Source: Vibrio sp. YMD68
GTDB taxonomy: Bacteria > Pseudomonadota > Gammaproteobacteria > Enterobacterales > Vibrionaceae
Direction: 5' to 3'
DNA length: 64,000 bases
Assembly: GCF_029958905.1 (NCBI RefSeq)
Contig: NZ_CP124613.1
Location: 1,178,001 to 1,242,000, forward strand
Under the pieces are notes generated by a model, which saw nothing but the letters and a program-made list of their open reading frames with translations, was not told the origin of the DNA and did not search any database. Positions 38,499 to 47,600 of this stretch are shown here, piece after piece. Both the position numbers and the translations under genes were made by a program. Each line of letters opens with the position of its first letter. Position 1 is the stretch's first letter.

Positions 38499-39190
38499 AA
38501 ATTACTCCGTAAAAATATGATATTATTATAAATGAGTTAATATAGCGGATAGTTATCCACTGCTTAAACATGTCAGCTTAAATTTATAAACCGAGCTGAT
38601 AATAAAAACCCAGCAATGGAATTGTAACATTCTTGCAACAGTTAACAAATCAAACACAATGTTTATTTACCAAAAAAATATATTTTATTTCATATATCTT
38701 TTTAAAATTTTAATATTAATTCTCTAAATCAACAGTATCGAGGGGGAGTTTTACGCCTTTAAAATCCTTAGCATTCGTTAGTTTAGTATTTTATAACACC
38801 TAGCCACTCTATCGCGATTCATTATTGAAACTACACAGAACGCTGCTAAAAGACGCACTTGCAATTAATTATGACTACGCATAATTTATGAATAATAATG
38901 TAAATCTCTGGGGCTTATCTCGTTAAGTAATCCCGCACTAAAGCACAAAAATTACCAAGCGCGGATATATAAAAATATGTGATTACATAAAGAAAAAATA
39001 GGGCTAAGCGTCTGTTGCTGCTACAAATAAATGATGCAACGAATCAAGCTCATTATGGGCATTTAATACGATGAAAACGATAGATGAAATGGGCGAGTAA
39101 GGTCAGGGGGAGTTGTTACTTTTTAATCGGGTTTACTAAGAAAAAATACTGCCACAACCGCATAAGTCATGGCAATAAATCAATGTAGAA
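38499..39190. other. Gap between module B and the DehR-like gene
   Basis: 692 bases, strongly A+T-rich in the first half. No convincing gene, tRNA or transposon end was found. This may be the edge of the module B insertion, with oligouronide genes on both sides. Confidence 0.5.
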
Positions 39191-40072
39191 TTACTTTTTA
39201 AGTTCTGAGAAGTAATCAAAAATTACCGGTACGTCATTTTGCCCAAGGCCCGCATCAACACCCGCTTGAAGTGCTTTAGAAGTACCTTCAGCGATTGGCG
39301 ATTCAGTACCTAAATCAGAAACCATTTGCAGGAAGTAACCCAGATCTTTGTTTGCATTGGCAACAGAGAAACCTAATTTCTCTTCACCATCGACAGCATA
39401 GAACTTAGTGAACTGCATGAATGGTGAGTTAGATGGGCCAGCAGACATGATGTCGAATAATTGCTGACCATCAACACCTGCCGCTTTAGCAACAGCAAAC
39501 GCTTGAGACATTGCTGTCACAGTTGTCATACCGATGAAGTTATTGATTAACTTAGTCGTGTGACCTGCGCCTAGTGCACCTAGGTGGAATACGTTTTCGC
39601 CTTGCTCTTCTAGAACAGGCTTAACTTTGTTGAATGTTTCAACATCGCCAGCTGCCATGATGTTTAGTAGACCATCTTTAGCGTGTGCAGGCGTACGACC
39701 TAAAGGAGCGTCAATCATGCTCGCGCCTTTTTCTGCTAGTGCTGCACCGATTTTTTGAGTAGAAGCTGGGATAGAAGTACCGAAGTCTACAAGTACTGCG
39801 CCTTCTTTAATTCCAGCTAGAACGCCATCTTCACCGTAGACAATCTTTTCAACAACAGCTGAAGTGGTAAGACAGAACTGCACGATGTCACTCGCTGCAG
39901 CTAACTCTTTAGCCGAAGTAAATGCGGTCGCATTGCCACGATCAATAACACGAGCAACAGCTTCTGCATTAAGATCCATCACGTTTACGTGGTAACCGCG
40001 TGTTTGTAGGTTTTCAACCATGTTGCCGCCCATAAGACCAAGGCCGATGAAACCAATGACAGGTTTAGTCAT
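39191..40072 (-). CDS. NAD(P)-dependent beta-hydroxyacid dehydrogenase, DehR-like
   Basis: A 293-residue member of the 6-phosphogluconate/3-hydroxyisobutyrate dehydrogenase family. The start at 40072 has GGAG 6 bases upstream; the longer frame is rejected. The Rossmann motif GFIGLGLMGGNM (about residues 6-17) opens the protein. The substrate-binding DAPLGRTPAHAKDG and catalytic-lysine region GHTTKLINN follow. The family includes tartronate-semialdehyde reductases and the Vibrio DEHU reductase, which reduces the unsaturated uronate from alginate to KDG. With the porin and symporter nearby, the DEHU role is likely but not proven. Confidence 0.85.
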   Translation of the reverse strand: MTKPVIGFIGLGLMGGNMVENLQTRGYHVNVMDLNAEAVARVIDRGNATAFTSAKELAAASDIVQFCLTTSAVVEKIVYGEDGVLAGIKEGAVLVDFGTSIPASTQKIGAALAEKGASMIDAPLGRTPAHAKDGLLNIMAAGDVETFNKVKPVLEEQGENVFHLGALGAGHTTKLINNFIGMTTVTAMSQAFAVAKAAGVDGQQLFDIMSAGPSNSPFMQFTKFYAVDGEEKLGFSVANANKDLGYFLQMVSDLGTESPIAEGTSKALQAGVDAGLGQNDVPVIFDYFSELKK

Positions 40073-40582
40073 GTCTAACTCCAAATATACTATTGTATGA
40101 TTAATTAATATGAAGCATATACGGCTATTCACATTTAATCAATCGTAAATTTATCAAAGTCGTCCAGAAGTAACATTTTTTTGATCGAAGTACCGTTCGA
40201 CGGCAGAAGACGCGCCCAAGCACATAGGATAATCACCCAAAAACGCACATTGAATTAGGCTGGTCCGTGGGTAAGTTTGCCCTCACTGCTTATAGAGATG
40301 GCAGGCATCCTTTCTATAAGAAGCACTTCGAAATAGAACACAACTTGGAAAACCAAAGACGTCACAAAGCAAGGGCGTCTTACTGACGTTAGCGTAGTGA
40401 TAAAACAACCATTATGGTTGAATGATGGCGCCAAACGATGGTTATTCTAGACCATTATTCACTCTAACGCTGATTAACCTATGGTCACCCAACGGCTATT
40501 AGTATGATTTAATAATAGATGAATCGATAGAAACCAACGAATCATTTGAAGACTATGTAGCGATAAACAGCACTGGTATCAC
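40073..40582. other. Gap upstream of the DehR-like gene
   Basis: 510 bases. The left end holds a TTGTATGATTA site at 40093-40103, near the DehR-like start. A short open stretch near 40220-40384 (GWSVGKFALTAYRDGRHPF...) ends in a stop and could be a gene remnant, but it matches no family I recognise. A palindrome CAACCATTATGGTTG lies near 40406-40420. Confidence 0.4.
40093..40103. promoter_or_regulatory. FadR-type operator candidate upstream of the DehR-like gene
   Basis: TTGTATGATTA fits TNGTNNNACNA except T for C, and the extended TATTGTATGATTAATT closely matches 44452-44467. It is about 20 bases upstream of the start. Confidence 0.4.
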
Positions 40583-41314
40583 TCAGCGACTCAACCGATA
40601 CAGAGAGGCAATGGTGACGTCTTTGCGGCTGACGAGTCGTTTATGCTGAGCCAGAAACAGTTCGGCGGTAGAAACCGCATCGGCCAACGCATTATGGCTG
40701 TTGTATTCTGGTAATCCATATCGAGATCGTGTGCTTCCCAGCGTTAAATCAAGATCTTCATGCTGATTGATCGCTTTCTCCATGCTTTTCTCTAAGCACA
40801 AGGTATCGAGCCAGATCAGAGGAAGATCTTGAATGTGATAATGGTTGATGAGGTACTGTTTCATGAAGTTTTCTTCAACGATACAGCCGTGAGCCACAAG
40901 GTATTTCCCTTTCGCCGCTTCAAAAAATGTCATCATCGCATCGTGAATCGACACGCCAGCCGCTAACATTTGTGGGGTAATATGGTTAATGATCGCTGTT
41001 TCTGGGTTGATTTGAGAATCATCGTTAATGTAGAGGTGATGCGCGGATGCGAGATCAACTCGCCCTCCTGATATTTCGACCCAACCCATCGATAGAATAA
41101 TGTCCTTTTCACTGTCTAAACCTGTGGTTTCTATATCCAGTACAATGTATTCGCCACCTTTAGCCAGATCCTCAAACGTTGGTAAAGGCTCTTTGAGTAG
41201 TTGTTCAACAACCGAGGGCAGCTTCATCGTCGCCAAACAGTGCTTACGTTTTCGTTTTAATCGCTCGAGTGGGTGAAAGTAGTGTAATGGTGAAAAGTGT
41301 AATCGTGCTTTCAT
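40583..41314 (-). CDS. DnaQ-like 3'-5' exonuclease
   Basis: A 243-residue DEDDh exonuclease. Motif I is VLDIETTGL, motif II lies around NHITPQM, and motif III is HNALADAVSTAEL (His and Asp). In the middle motif the usual Asp appears as Glu (VAHGCIVEENFM), as in some relatives of this family. The start overlaps the stop of the preceding DUF294 gene (TAATG), so the pair is translationally coupled. This pairing with DUF294 proteins is common in gammaproteobacteria. Its substrate is unknown. Confidence 0.9.
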   Translation of the reverse strand: MKARLHFSPLHYFHPLERLKRKRKHCLATMKLPSVVEQLLKEPLPTFEDLAKGGEYIVLDIETTGLDSEKDIILSMGWVEISGGRVDLASAHHLYINDDSQINPETAIINHITPQMLAAGVSIHDAMMTFFEAAKGKYLVAHGCIVEENFMKQYLINHYHIQDLPLIWLDTLCLEKSMEKAINQHEDLDLTLGSTRSRYGLPEYNSHNALADAVSTAELFLAQHKRLVSRKDVTIASLYRLSR

Positions 41315-43179
41315 TAGCGATTCCCAAAGCGCACTTTAGCGGCATCTTGCAAATCTGCGATGATTCTAAATGCATCTTTCAAATGCTTTCGTTCAAAACT
41401 GCCAAAGCTATTCGGGTTGATGTTGTTATCCGGTATTTGGCCACTTTTTAAGGCTTCAAGCTGGTGATTGAATCGGAAGGATAAAATGAACTGATACGCA
41501 CCTAGGATATTTTTAAGGGCATCTTCACTGAGCAGCCCTTTCTCGTGGGCAGCGGCAAAACGTTCTTCGGTTGCCGACACATCGCTTTCTACCGCTAAGC
41601 CGTAAATTCGCGCTAGATCGATGATAAGGTTAATGGCGTATTTTTTTACATTCAGTGTTTTCTTATTTTCCCCTGACTTTTCCAACACGAGGCTGTTGAA
41701 AATACCCAAAGGCGGATTGGTATTTATCGCATCTTTCACCAGCGTACCCAAGAACTCTCGATTATTCTTGATGTTCGAATGAAGTTCATCACGTAATACC
41801 GTTTCAAACTCTTTATTACCATAAATCGTGCGAATTTCTAGGAAAACGCTGATATTAAGCAAACGCTCGTATTCTGGGTTAGACACCCATTTTTTATAGT
41901 AGTGCTTCCACACGTTTAACGGCTGGCACCATTTTGGTGTCGCGGCCATGTATTTACCTGGACACAATGGATAATCACAACTCGCGAGGCCATTTGTCAC
42001 GATCTGCGCAAAATGCTGGAAATAAACCCGATCATTGTCGGTTGCAGAATCATCAAGAACAATGGCGCTGTCTTGATCTGACAGCATGTGAACTTCGTTT
42101 CGCGCATGCGACCCAGCCACAATCCACGAAAAGTCACACGGTGGCGGCCCTAGCTTGTCAATCGCGAATTGAATGAACCTTCGCGTGTAAGCATCCATGA
42201 TCATGGTCATGACTTTACCTACAGTTTCAGGGGCCACTTTCCCTTCGACCAACGCTTCAAAGATGGCTTGTCTTTCGGCAGTGAAACTCGCGAGTGCACT
42301 TGGTTCCGTGGCATATTTGATTTTTTCAATCAAGAAAATCGCTTGTACACGGTGATTCTGAACCAGGTGAGAAGTGGTTAATAAGCCGATCACCTTATTG
42401 TCTTTTACTACGGGCAGGTTACGAATGTTGAACTGCATCATAACGGAAGCCGCATGAAGGACTAGATCATCTGGCTTGATGGTCAGAGGTGAATGTGTCA
42501 TCACGTCAGATATTGGGCGATCTACATCCACTCGGTGAGCAATAACGCGTTTTGTCATATCTCGATCGGTGATTAAGCCAACAATGTTATCGTTCTCATA
42601 AATGACGGCGCACGATGTACGATGAACAATACGCATTTCATGGGCAACTTGTTGGATCGTCTGATCGGCAGTAACAACGGCCACTTTTCCACTGGCTACG
42701 TCTTCCACTTTGCGAATGAAAAGACCTTTCTCTTTATTCGACCAAACAACATCCAAGGCAGACTTTAGGCGAACTTGCGCTTGTGAGGCAAAATGCTCCG
42801 CGCAGCTCGGAAAGCTTTTGAACAGGGCTTGAAGTGCAGAATGAGGAATAAGATAAAGAAGCGTATTCTCGATGGCCGTTGCCCGGTAACTTTTGTCGGA
42901 ATCAATATTGGTATCAAAGAAGGTGAAGCCAAACAAGTCTTCAGAGCCTAATCTTGCTCTGAGTACACCATCGGATTTTCGTTGTTCCATCGAACCTGTT
43001 CTCACGATGTATAAGAACTTCTCTTTACCTTCATCATCCAGTTCAACCACTTCTCCTTTACTTAGATAAGTAATTTGTACCGTGAAGGCCAGTTCTCGAA
43101 GTGCCTCTTTCGGTATTTTGTCGAAGGGGTCTATTTGACCAATGAACTGAATGATGTTTGGGAGAAGAGATTGAGGCAT
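41314..43179 (-). CDS. cNMP-binding/CBS/DUF294 nucleotidyltransferase-like protein
   Basis: A 621-residue cytoplasmic protein. A cyclic-nucleotide-binding-like domain (about 1-130) leads into two CBS domains (about 165-290, for example RDMTKRVIAHRVDVDRPISDV-type pattern). A DUF294 nucleotidyltransferase-like domain contains GSHARNEVHMLSDQDSAIV near residue 351, with the GS...SDxD pattern. A helical DUF294 C-terminal domain follows. It probably senses nucleotides and may modify a target. It is coupled to the exonuclease gene by a four-base overlap. Such pairs often lie near acetate or acetyl-CoA genes elsewhere, which is not visible here. Confidence 0.9.
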   Translation of the reverse strand: MPQSLLPNIIQFIGQIDPFDKIPKEALRELAFTVQITYLSKGEVVELDDEGKEKFLYIVRTGSMEQRKSDGVLRARLGSEDLFGFTFFDTNIDSDKSYRATAIENTLLYLIPHSALQALFKSFPSCAEHFASQAQVRLKSALDVVWSNKEKGLFIRKVEDVASGKVAVVTADQTIQQVAHEMRIVHRTSCAVIYENDNIVGLITDRDMTKRVIAHRVDVDRPISDVMTHSPLTIKPDDLVLHAASVMMQFNIRNLPVVKDNKVIGLLTTSHLVQNHRVQAIFLIEKIKYATEPSALASFTAERQAIFEALVEGKVAPETVGKVMTMIMDAYTRRFIQFAIDKLGPPPCDFSWIVAGSHARNEVHMLSDQDSAIVLDDSATDNDRVYFQHFAQIVTNGLASCDYPLCPGKYMAATPKWCQPLNVWKHYYKKWVSNPEYERLLNISVFLEIRTIYGNKEFETVLRDELHSNIKNNREFLGTLVKDAINTNPPLGIFNSLVLEKSGENKKTLNVKKYAINLIIDLARIYGLAVESDVSATEERFAAAHEKGLLSEDALKNILGAYQFILSFRFNHQLEALKSGQIPDNNINPNSFGSFERKHLKDAFRIIADLQDAAKVRFGNR

Positions 43180-43390
43180 AGGATGGTCACCACGGATTTA
43201 TTTAGTAGTATTATATAACCAAAAGGGATTGTTTCCAGCACTATCAATTAGAACTGTGCAGCAAAGTTGAATATCACGATGCCAAACGATGCCAAGCAGA
43301 GGAAACACAGAAGCACGTATGGTTTGGAAGAGCGACAGCAGATAAATTGAAGGGGTAGAAAAAGAAGGATTATGAATAGAAGGAGAGCTA

Positions 43391-43414
43391 AAAAAAGCAT
43401 GCGGATGCATGCTT
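43391..43414 (-). terminator. Terminator after the FadR-type gene
   Basis: AAGCATGC/GCATGCTT (43395-43402 and 43407-43414) with a 4-base loop. On the minus strand it is followed by a T-run. It lies about 30 bases after the regulator's stop. Confidence 0.8.
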
Positions 43415-43443
43415 CTTAGAATAAAAATAACGAACTTAACATG

Positions 43444-44163
43444 TTAACTTGCGACAGGAAGCCTGTGGTTCGCCTCTTGTAAATGATTGGCAGAAGCCTC
43501 ACGTGCTTTCGCACTGTTTCCAGCCATTATTGCATCATAAATCTGGCGGTGTTCATTGATACAAGTACTTCCCTCTTCTGAAGAGTGGACAATAAAGTTC
43601 ACAAACATCGTCGTCAGTATATGACCAAAAGGCAGGTAAAAATCGTTCCCTGTTGCGTTAAAAATAAGGCTATGGAACTTCATATCGATATCGGTCCAGA
43701 GATCTTGATCAAACACCTCGGCTTCCGACACTTCGACCATTTTCTGAAAAATTCCAGACAGTTCGATTCGCTGCTCAGCGGTCGCATGGGTCGCGGCAAG
43801 AGCACAAGCTTCAGGCTCGATCGCTCGGCGCAGACCAAGAAATTGTAAGCAGAATTGGTCGATATCGGCCAGTCCATCCATCCACTCAATCAATTGAGGA
43901 TCAAGAAAATTCCAATACGCACGGTTTACTACACGGGTACCCACTTTAGGCTTAGACTCTAATAAGCCCTTAGAAGTCAGCAGTTTCACGGCTTCTCGCA
44001 ACGCAGTACGGCTAATACCAAACTGTTCACACAGCACCATTTCACCCGGAATGATTGAGCCCTGAGGAAGATCTCCAGACAAAATACCCCGTGCTATCTC
44101 TCGGGCTACTTGCACGTGTAGGCTACGTTTTGAACCAGATATTGAGTTAAAAGAACCTGACAT
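43444..44163 (-). CDS. FadR-subfamily GntR regulator 1
   Basis: A 239-residue protein from MSGSFNSISG at 44163; the ribosome site is weak. The N-terminal winged HTH (about 10-75; HVQVAREIARGILSGDL, EMVLCEQFGISRTALREAVKLLTSKGLLESKPKVGTRV) is followed by an FCD ligand-binding domain (about 95-225; FLGLRRAIEPEACALAA, FHSLIFNATGN). It is close to regulator 2 on the opposite strand, with which it shares the divergent gap. By context it may sense a uronate and control the symporter, porin and reductase genes. Confidence 0.9.
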   Translation of the reverse strand: MSGSFNSISGSKRSLHVQVAREIARGILSGDLPQGSIIPGEMVLCEQFGISRTALREAVKLLTSKGLLESKPKVGTRVVNRAYWNFLDPQLIEWMDGLADIDQFCLQFLGLRRAIEPEACALAATHATAEQRIELSGIFQKMVEVSEAEVFDQDLWTDIDMKFHSLIFNATGNDFYLPFGHILTTMFVNFIVHSSEEGSTCINEHRQIYDAIMAGNSAKAREASANHLQEANHRLPVAS

Positions 44164-44182
44164 ATGTTCACAATTCGCTTTT

Positions 44183-44196
44183 AATGTATTATTTAA
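44183..44196. promoter_or_regulatory. FadR-type operator candidate near regulator 1
   Basis: AATGTATTATTTAA shares TGTATKATTWA with sites at 40093 and 44454. It lies about 20 bases upstream of regulator 1, where autoregulation would be expected. Confidence 0.35.
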
Positions 44197-44453
44197 CCTC
44201 AATTGTAACACTTTACTTTACCGACTCCAAACGAGGAAATCGGATAACGTGAGCGCAGAGACAATAAGAGGTTCAAAGCCTTTTCCCATTTTCATCCATT
44301 CATATTTCTTATTGATTCCTCTTATTTATTCATACAAAACCGCCCAGTAGCCACTGTTAAATTGAGAAAAATCACGATATCGGCTTTTTCTTCGATATTT
44401 TTGTGTCTGAAGACGCATTTATGCCTTGCTCACTTTGATTAAATATTATCTTA

Positions 44454-44464
44454 TTGTATTATTT
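44454..44464. promoter_or_regulatory. FadR-type operator candidate near regulator 2
   Basis: TTGTATTATTT, within ATTGTATTATTTATT, matches the DehR-like gene's upstream site at most positions. It is about 90 bases upstream of regulator 2. Confidence 0.35.
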
Positions 44465-44552
44465 ATTGATTCATTTTTAGCATGCTATATGTAACAACAG
44501 CAGTAATCATCGCAAATAGACGCTCTTGTTTACTTGCCTCTAAGGTGGCTTC

Positions 44553-45269
44553 ATGACAATTTTTTCATTGGTGAGTAATTCAAGTCGTAGGATTCATGTG
44601 CAAGTCGCTCGGCAAATCGCACGAAGCATTCTTTCGGGGGAGCTTAAAGAGCATCAAAAGTTACCCAATGAAATCGAACTGTGTGAGATTTTTGGTGTGA
44701 GTAGAACTGCGCTACGTGAATCGACCAAGCTTTTGTCGGCAAAAGGGTTGATATCATCCAAACCCAAGGTAGGGACACATATCTTACCGAGAAATCAGTG
44801 GCATTTTCTGGACCCTCAGCTTTTGGAATGGATCCAAGACCTAGAAGATACTCAGCCATTTTTATCGCAATTTTTGGGATTGAGAAAAGCAATTGAGCCT
44901 GAAGCCTGTGCGCTTGCCGCCATCAACGCGACGGTAGAGCAAAGGAAAACCTTGTCAGTCTTGTTTCAAAAAATGACCATCGCAGCCAATCGTTTTGATT
45001 ATGATGAATGGACAATCTACGACCACTTGTTTCACCAGGCGATATTCGTATCAACCCAAAATCAGTTCTATATCCCTTTTGGAAATATTCTATCTACGAT
45101 TTTTAAGCAATTTATCGACCATTCCGCCGAAGGAGGACGCTTTTGCCTTGCAGAACACAATGCGATTTATGAAGCCATTATGTCGGGAGAACCAGACCGA
45201 GCACGAACGTCTTCTATCGTTCTGCTCAACGATGAGAACCAAAAACTCGCTCAAGTTCCAATTCAATGA
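44553..45269 (+). CDS. FadR-subfamily GntR regulator 2
   Basis: A 238-residue paralogue of the divergent regulator 1. The HTH is in HVQVARQIARSILSGELKEHQ and ELCEIFGVSRTALRESTKLLSAKGL; the FCD domain includes FLGLRKAIEPEACALAA and FHQAIFVSTQNQFYIPFG. AAGGTGG lies upstream of the ATG. It is read towards the MATE gene, which starts 71 bases after its stop. Two divergent paralogues suggest a duplication and shared or nested control. Confidence 0.9.
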   Translation: MTIFSLVSNSSRRIHVQVARQIARSILSGELKEHQKLPNEIELCEIFGVSRTALRESTKLLSAKGLISSKPKVGTHILPRNQWHFLDPQLLEWIQDLEDTQPFLSQFLGLRKAIEPEACALAAINATVEQRKTLSVLFQKMTIAANRFDYDEWTIYDHLFHQAIFVSTQNQFYIPFGNILSTIFKQFIDHSAEGGRFCLAEHNAIYEAIMSGEPDRARTSSIVLLNDENQKLAQVPIQ

Positions 45270-45340
45270 GTTAACGGATAGTCAATCCATCTCATTTCTC
45301 CATTAGTTGATAGAATAACTGCAATTAATAAGGCCCAATC

Positions 45341-46699
45341 GTGTCGTCGCAATCTTACATTAAAAAGAATTTCTCATTAGCCTGGCCACTCGCACTGAAT
45401 GGACTGCTTATGCAGTCTATGCTAATGATTGATACTTATTTGGTTTCCTCTTTAGGTGAAATACCCTTAGCGGCTATGGGTATTTCAACGACCGTAGTTG
45501 CCTTTATTCTCGGCATCCAGATGGCGCTGGCGAACGGTACTCAACTTGTTCTAAGTCGCGCTTTTGGTTCTGGTCTCAAGCAATCTCTTTCAAAAGCTTT
45601 TTGGGCAGGGCTAACACTAAACCTTTCAGCCGCGCTTATTTTCTGGGTGTTGCTTACTTATTTCAATCAGCCATTAATCGACATCCTCACCAAGGATTCA
45701 TCACTTCACCAACAGATATCAAGTTACCTCAACATCACCAAGTATTTAGTGCTTTACACCGCGCTAACGCAAGTGATGATTGCTTTGTTCAACAGTTTAG
45801 GAAAAACCAAGATCCCATTTAAAGGGTACCTGATTGAATTACCGGTGAATGCAATTTTGTCTTACTTCCTGATTCATGGCATTCATGATTTTGATGGCCT
45901 AGGTGTACAAGGAGCAGCGTTGGGCAGCGTGATCGCAATGACTTTGCGTCTAATATACTTAACCCTCTGCGTTCATTACGATCCCAATATCACCCTGTCG
46001 CTTTCTGTCACCAGGCAAGAGTTTCAGACAAACATTAAAAGGCACTTGATTGAAATCTTTCCCGTTGCTGCTAATGTCACGATTTTGTTGATTGGGGCAA
46101 CGCTATATCAGTTGCTTTATTCGCAGCTTAACATCAATGCTTATGTTGCCATTACGTTGGTCATGCCTTGGATTAGAGCGGGCACTCAGTTTATGGCGGC
46201 ATGGGCTCATTCTTCGGCGATCAGTATTAGTCAGGCCATTGGCTCTAAAAAAATGGATGATTTAGCCCAGAATGTTAATACCAGTATTGATGTCACGGTT
46301 GGAATATCGGTGGTATGTGCCGCAGGCTTTGCCGCTCTGTCATTTGTTATTGGTGACATTTACCCTGATCTTGACGAGTCAACCTACATTGCGTTGTCTG
46401 CCATTGCCCCGCTCTACATTTTTTTGCCCATTGTTCGGGGCTATAACACGGTGCATGGAAACGTGCTCCGCGCACTAGGAAAAACAACTGCGGTCTTTAA
46501 AATCAACTTTACTGGGCAGTGGGTTATTTCGATCCCCTTATGTGCCATGATCATATTGGGCTTCGATGGTTCGATTTTCTGGGCCTTTGCCGTTCAGCCT
46601 TTTGAGGAAATAGTTAAAGCTTTGCCGTTTAGACAACTGGCAAGAAAATCGCTTAATGAATTTGATATGCAAAAAGCGGAAAAGCTCATGTACGATTAA
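45341..46699 (+). CDS. MATE family efflux transporter
   Basis: A 452-residue membrane protein starting at GTG (AAGG 6-7 bases upstream). Twelve hydrophobic helices are visible, with the MATE-type FSLAWPLALNGLLMQSMLMIDTYLVSSLGEIPLAAMGIS start and a paired second half (LIGATLYQLLYSQLNI). Such proteins exchange Na+ or H+ for organic cations or drugs. It follows regulator 2 by 71 bases in the same direction, so regulation by it is possible. Confidence 0.9.
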   Translation: MSSQSYIKKNFSLAWPLALNGLLMQSMLMIDTYLVSSLGEIPLAAMGISTTVVAFILGIQMALANGTQLVLSRAFGSGLKQSLSKAFWAGLTLNLSAALIFWVLLTYFNQPLIDILTKDSSLHQQISSYLNITKYLVLYTALTQVMIALFNSLGKTKIPFKGYLIELPVNAILSYFLIHGIHDFDGLGVQGAALGSVIAMTLRLIYLTLCVHYDPNITLSLSVTRQEFQTNIKRHLIEIFPVAANVTILLIGATLYQLLYSQLNINAYVAITLVMPWIRAGTQFMAAWAHSSAISISQAIGSKKMDDLAQNVNTSIDVTVGISVVCAAGFAALSFVIGDIYPDLDESTYIALSAIAPLYIFLPIVRGYNTVHGNVLRALGKTTAVFKINFTGQWVISIPLCAMIILGFDGSIFWAFAVQPFEEIVKALPFRQLARKSLNEFDMQKAEKLMYD

Positions 46700-46738
46700 A
46701 CGCCCGCTACCGGCTCTTGCGAAGGTGTGCCTTAAAAT

Positions 46739-46773
46739 AATAAAGGGACGGTGTTTTTAACCGTCCCTTTATT
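46739..46773. terminator. Terminator between MATE and TetR genes
   Basis: A perfect 14-base stem (46739-46752 with 46760-46773) encloses a 7-base loop. T-rich flanks occur on both strands. It lies about 40 bases after the MATE stop and 60 bases before the TetR stop. Confidence 0.85.
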
Positions 46774-46834
46774 AGCCAAAATTAGATGAACACGCTTTAC
46801 AATCAATTGAAATCAGAAAAACAAAAAGCAGTGA

Positions 46835-47386
46835 TTATTTCTCAGTGACACCACAAGGCAAATTTAAGATCCATCCTGCAATCTCTTCTACCTGAGTCTG
46901 ATTTCCATTCAATAAGCGGGTCATTAGCCCTCCTAGTAATAGCGCATAGGCTTGAGTGGCATTCGCCTCACCAACAAGTTTGCTCAGCTCTGCGAGAAAT
47001 TTGGTATCCGCCATCTTTAGCAGATGATCATTGGCGATATCTTGGCTGTCTCGATTCTTTACGTAATCCAACAGCACCGTCATTTCACCTTTAAAGCGGC
47101 TATCAAGCGCAGTAATCAGTTGGTTAATAGCTTGTTCTTTGTTTTCAGGTAGAGGGCTGCCCTCTTCGATACCATAGAGTGTATGAGGCTCTAGCACTAA
47201 TTCAGTACATGCTGCAAATAACGCTTCTTTACTCGGAAAGTAGTGGTAAAGCGCACTCTTAGAGACACCCAACGCCTCAGCGATGCCTCTCATACCCAGA
47301 CCATTCAATCCATGCTCAGAAAAAATCTCAACCGCTTTGGTTGCAAGCTCCTTGCGGTAAGCATCACGATCTACAACTTTTGGCAT
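46835..47386 (-). CDS. TetR family repressor
   Basis: A 183-residue protein. The N-terminal HTH (about 8-55; VEIFSEHGLNGLGMRGIAEALGVSKSALYHYFPSKEALFAAC) is typical of the family. A helical ligand domain follows. It is divergent from the membrane-protein gene at 47601, and its own upstream region carries several GTCC/GGAC-type inverted repeats, so autoregulation and control of the plus-strand genes are likely. Confidence 0.92.
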   Translation of the reverse strand: MPKVVDRDAYRKELATKAVEIFSEHGLNGLGMRGIAEALGVSKSALYHYFPSKEALFAACTELVLEPHTLYGIEEGSPLPENKEQAINQLITALDSRFKGEMTVLLDYVKNRDSQDIANDHLLKMADTKFLAELSKLVGEANATQAYALLLGGLMTRLLNGNQTQVEEIAGWILNLPCGVTEK

Positions 47387-47408
47387 TCACTTATCACCCT
47401 TTTTAAAT

Positions 47409-47540
47409 GTCCAGTTGGACTCTATTCACTTCAACTTTAAAAGTCCACTGGTCGATAAAAATAATTTATAGACCGATCGGACTATAAAATCATTGACAAC
47501 ACCTTAATGCGTTCGCTATTCTTTTTTAGACCGAATGGAC
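47409..47540. promoter_or_regulatory. Cluster of four TetR-operator-like repeats
   Basis: Inverted repeats lie at 47409-47420 (GTCC-AGTT-GGAC), 47443-47453 (GTCC-ACT-GGTC, one base shorter), 47471-47482 (GACC-GATC-GGAC) and 47529-47540 (GACC-GAAT-GGAC). The last two are flanked by TA on each side. They span the TetR start and the promoter of the plus-strand genes. Confidence 0.7.
47493..47522 (+). promoter_or_regulatory. Sigma-70-like promoter of the TetR-controlled genes
   Basis: TTGACA (47493-47498), an 18-base spacer and TATTCT (47517-47522). It lies between the third and fourth TetR-type repeats, as expected for a repressible promoter. Confidence 0.55.
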
Positions 47541-47600
47541 TAAAAATATCTTCTTCACATACTTCAGCGATTTTTCAATGGCTGTATTAAGGGAATCACA

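Larger units (their letters stand above)
44164..44552. other. Divergent gap between paralogous FadR-type genes
   Basis: About 390 bases. It holds two similar sites, AATGTATTATTTAA (44183-44196) and TTGTATTATTT (44454-44464), which resemble the operator upstream of the DehR-like gene. AAGGTGG precedes the plus-strand regulator start. No additional gene was seen. Confidence 0.55.

Noticed and set aside
40220..40384. Possible gene remnant in the gap upstream of the DehR-like gene
   Set aside because: A short open stretch with no recognised family and no start; it is mentioned only as gap content.
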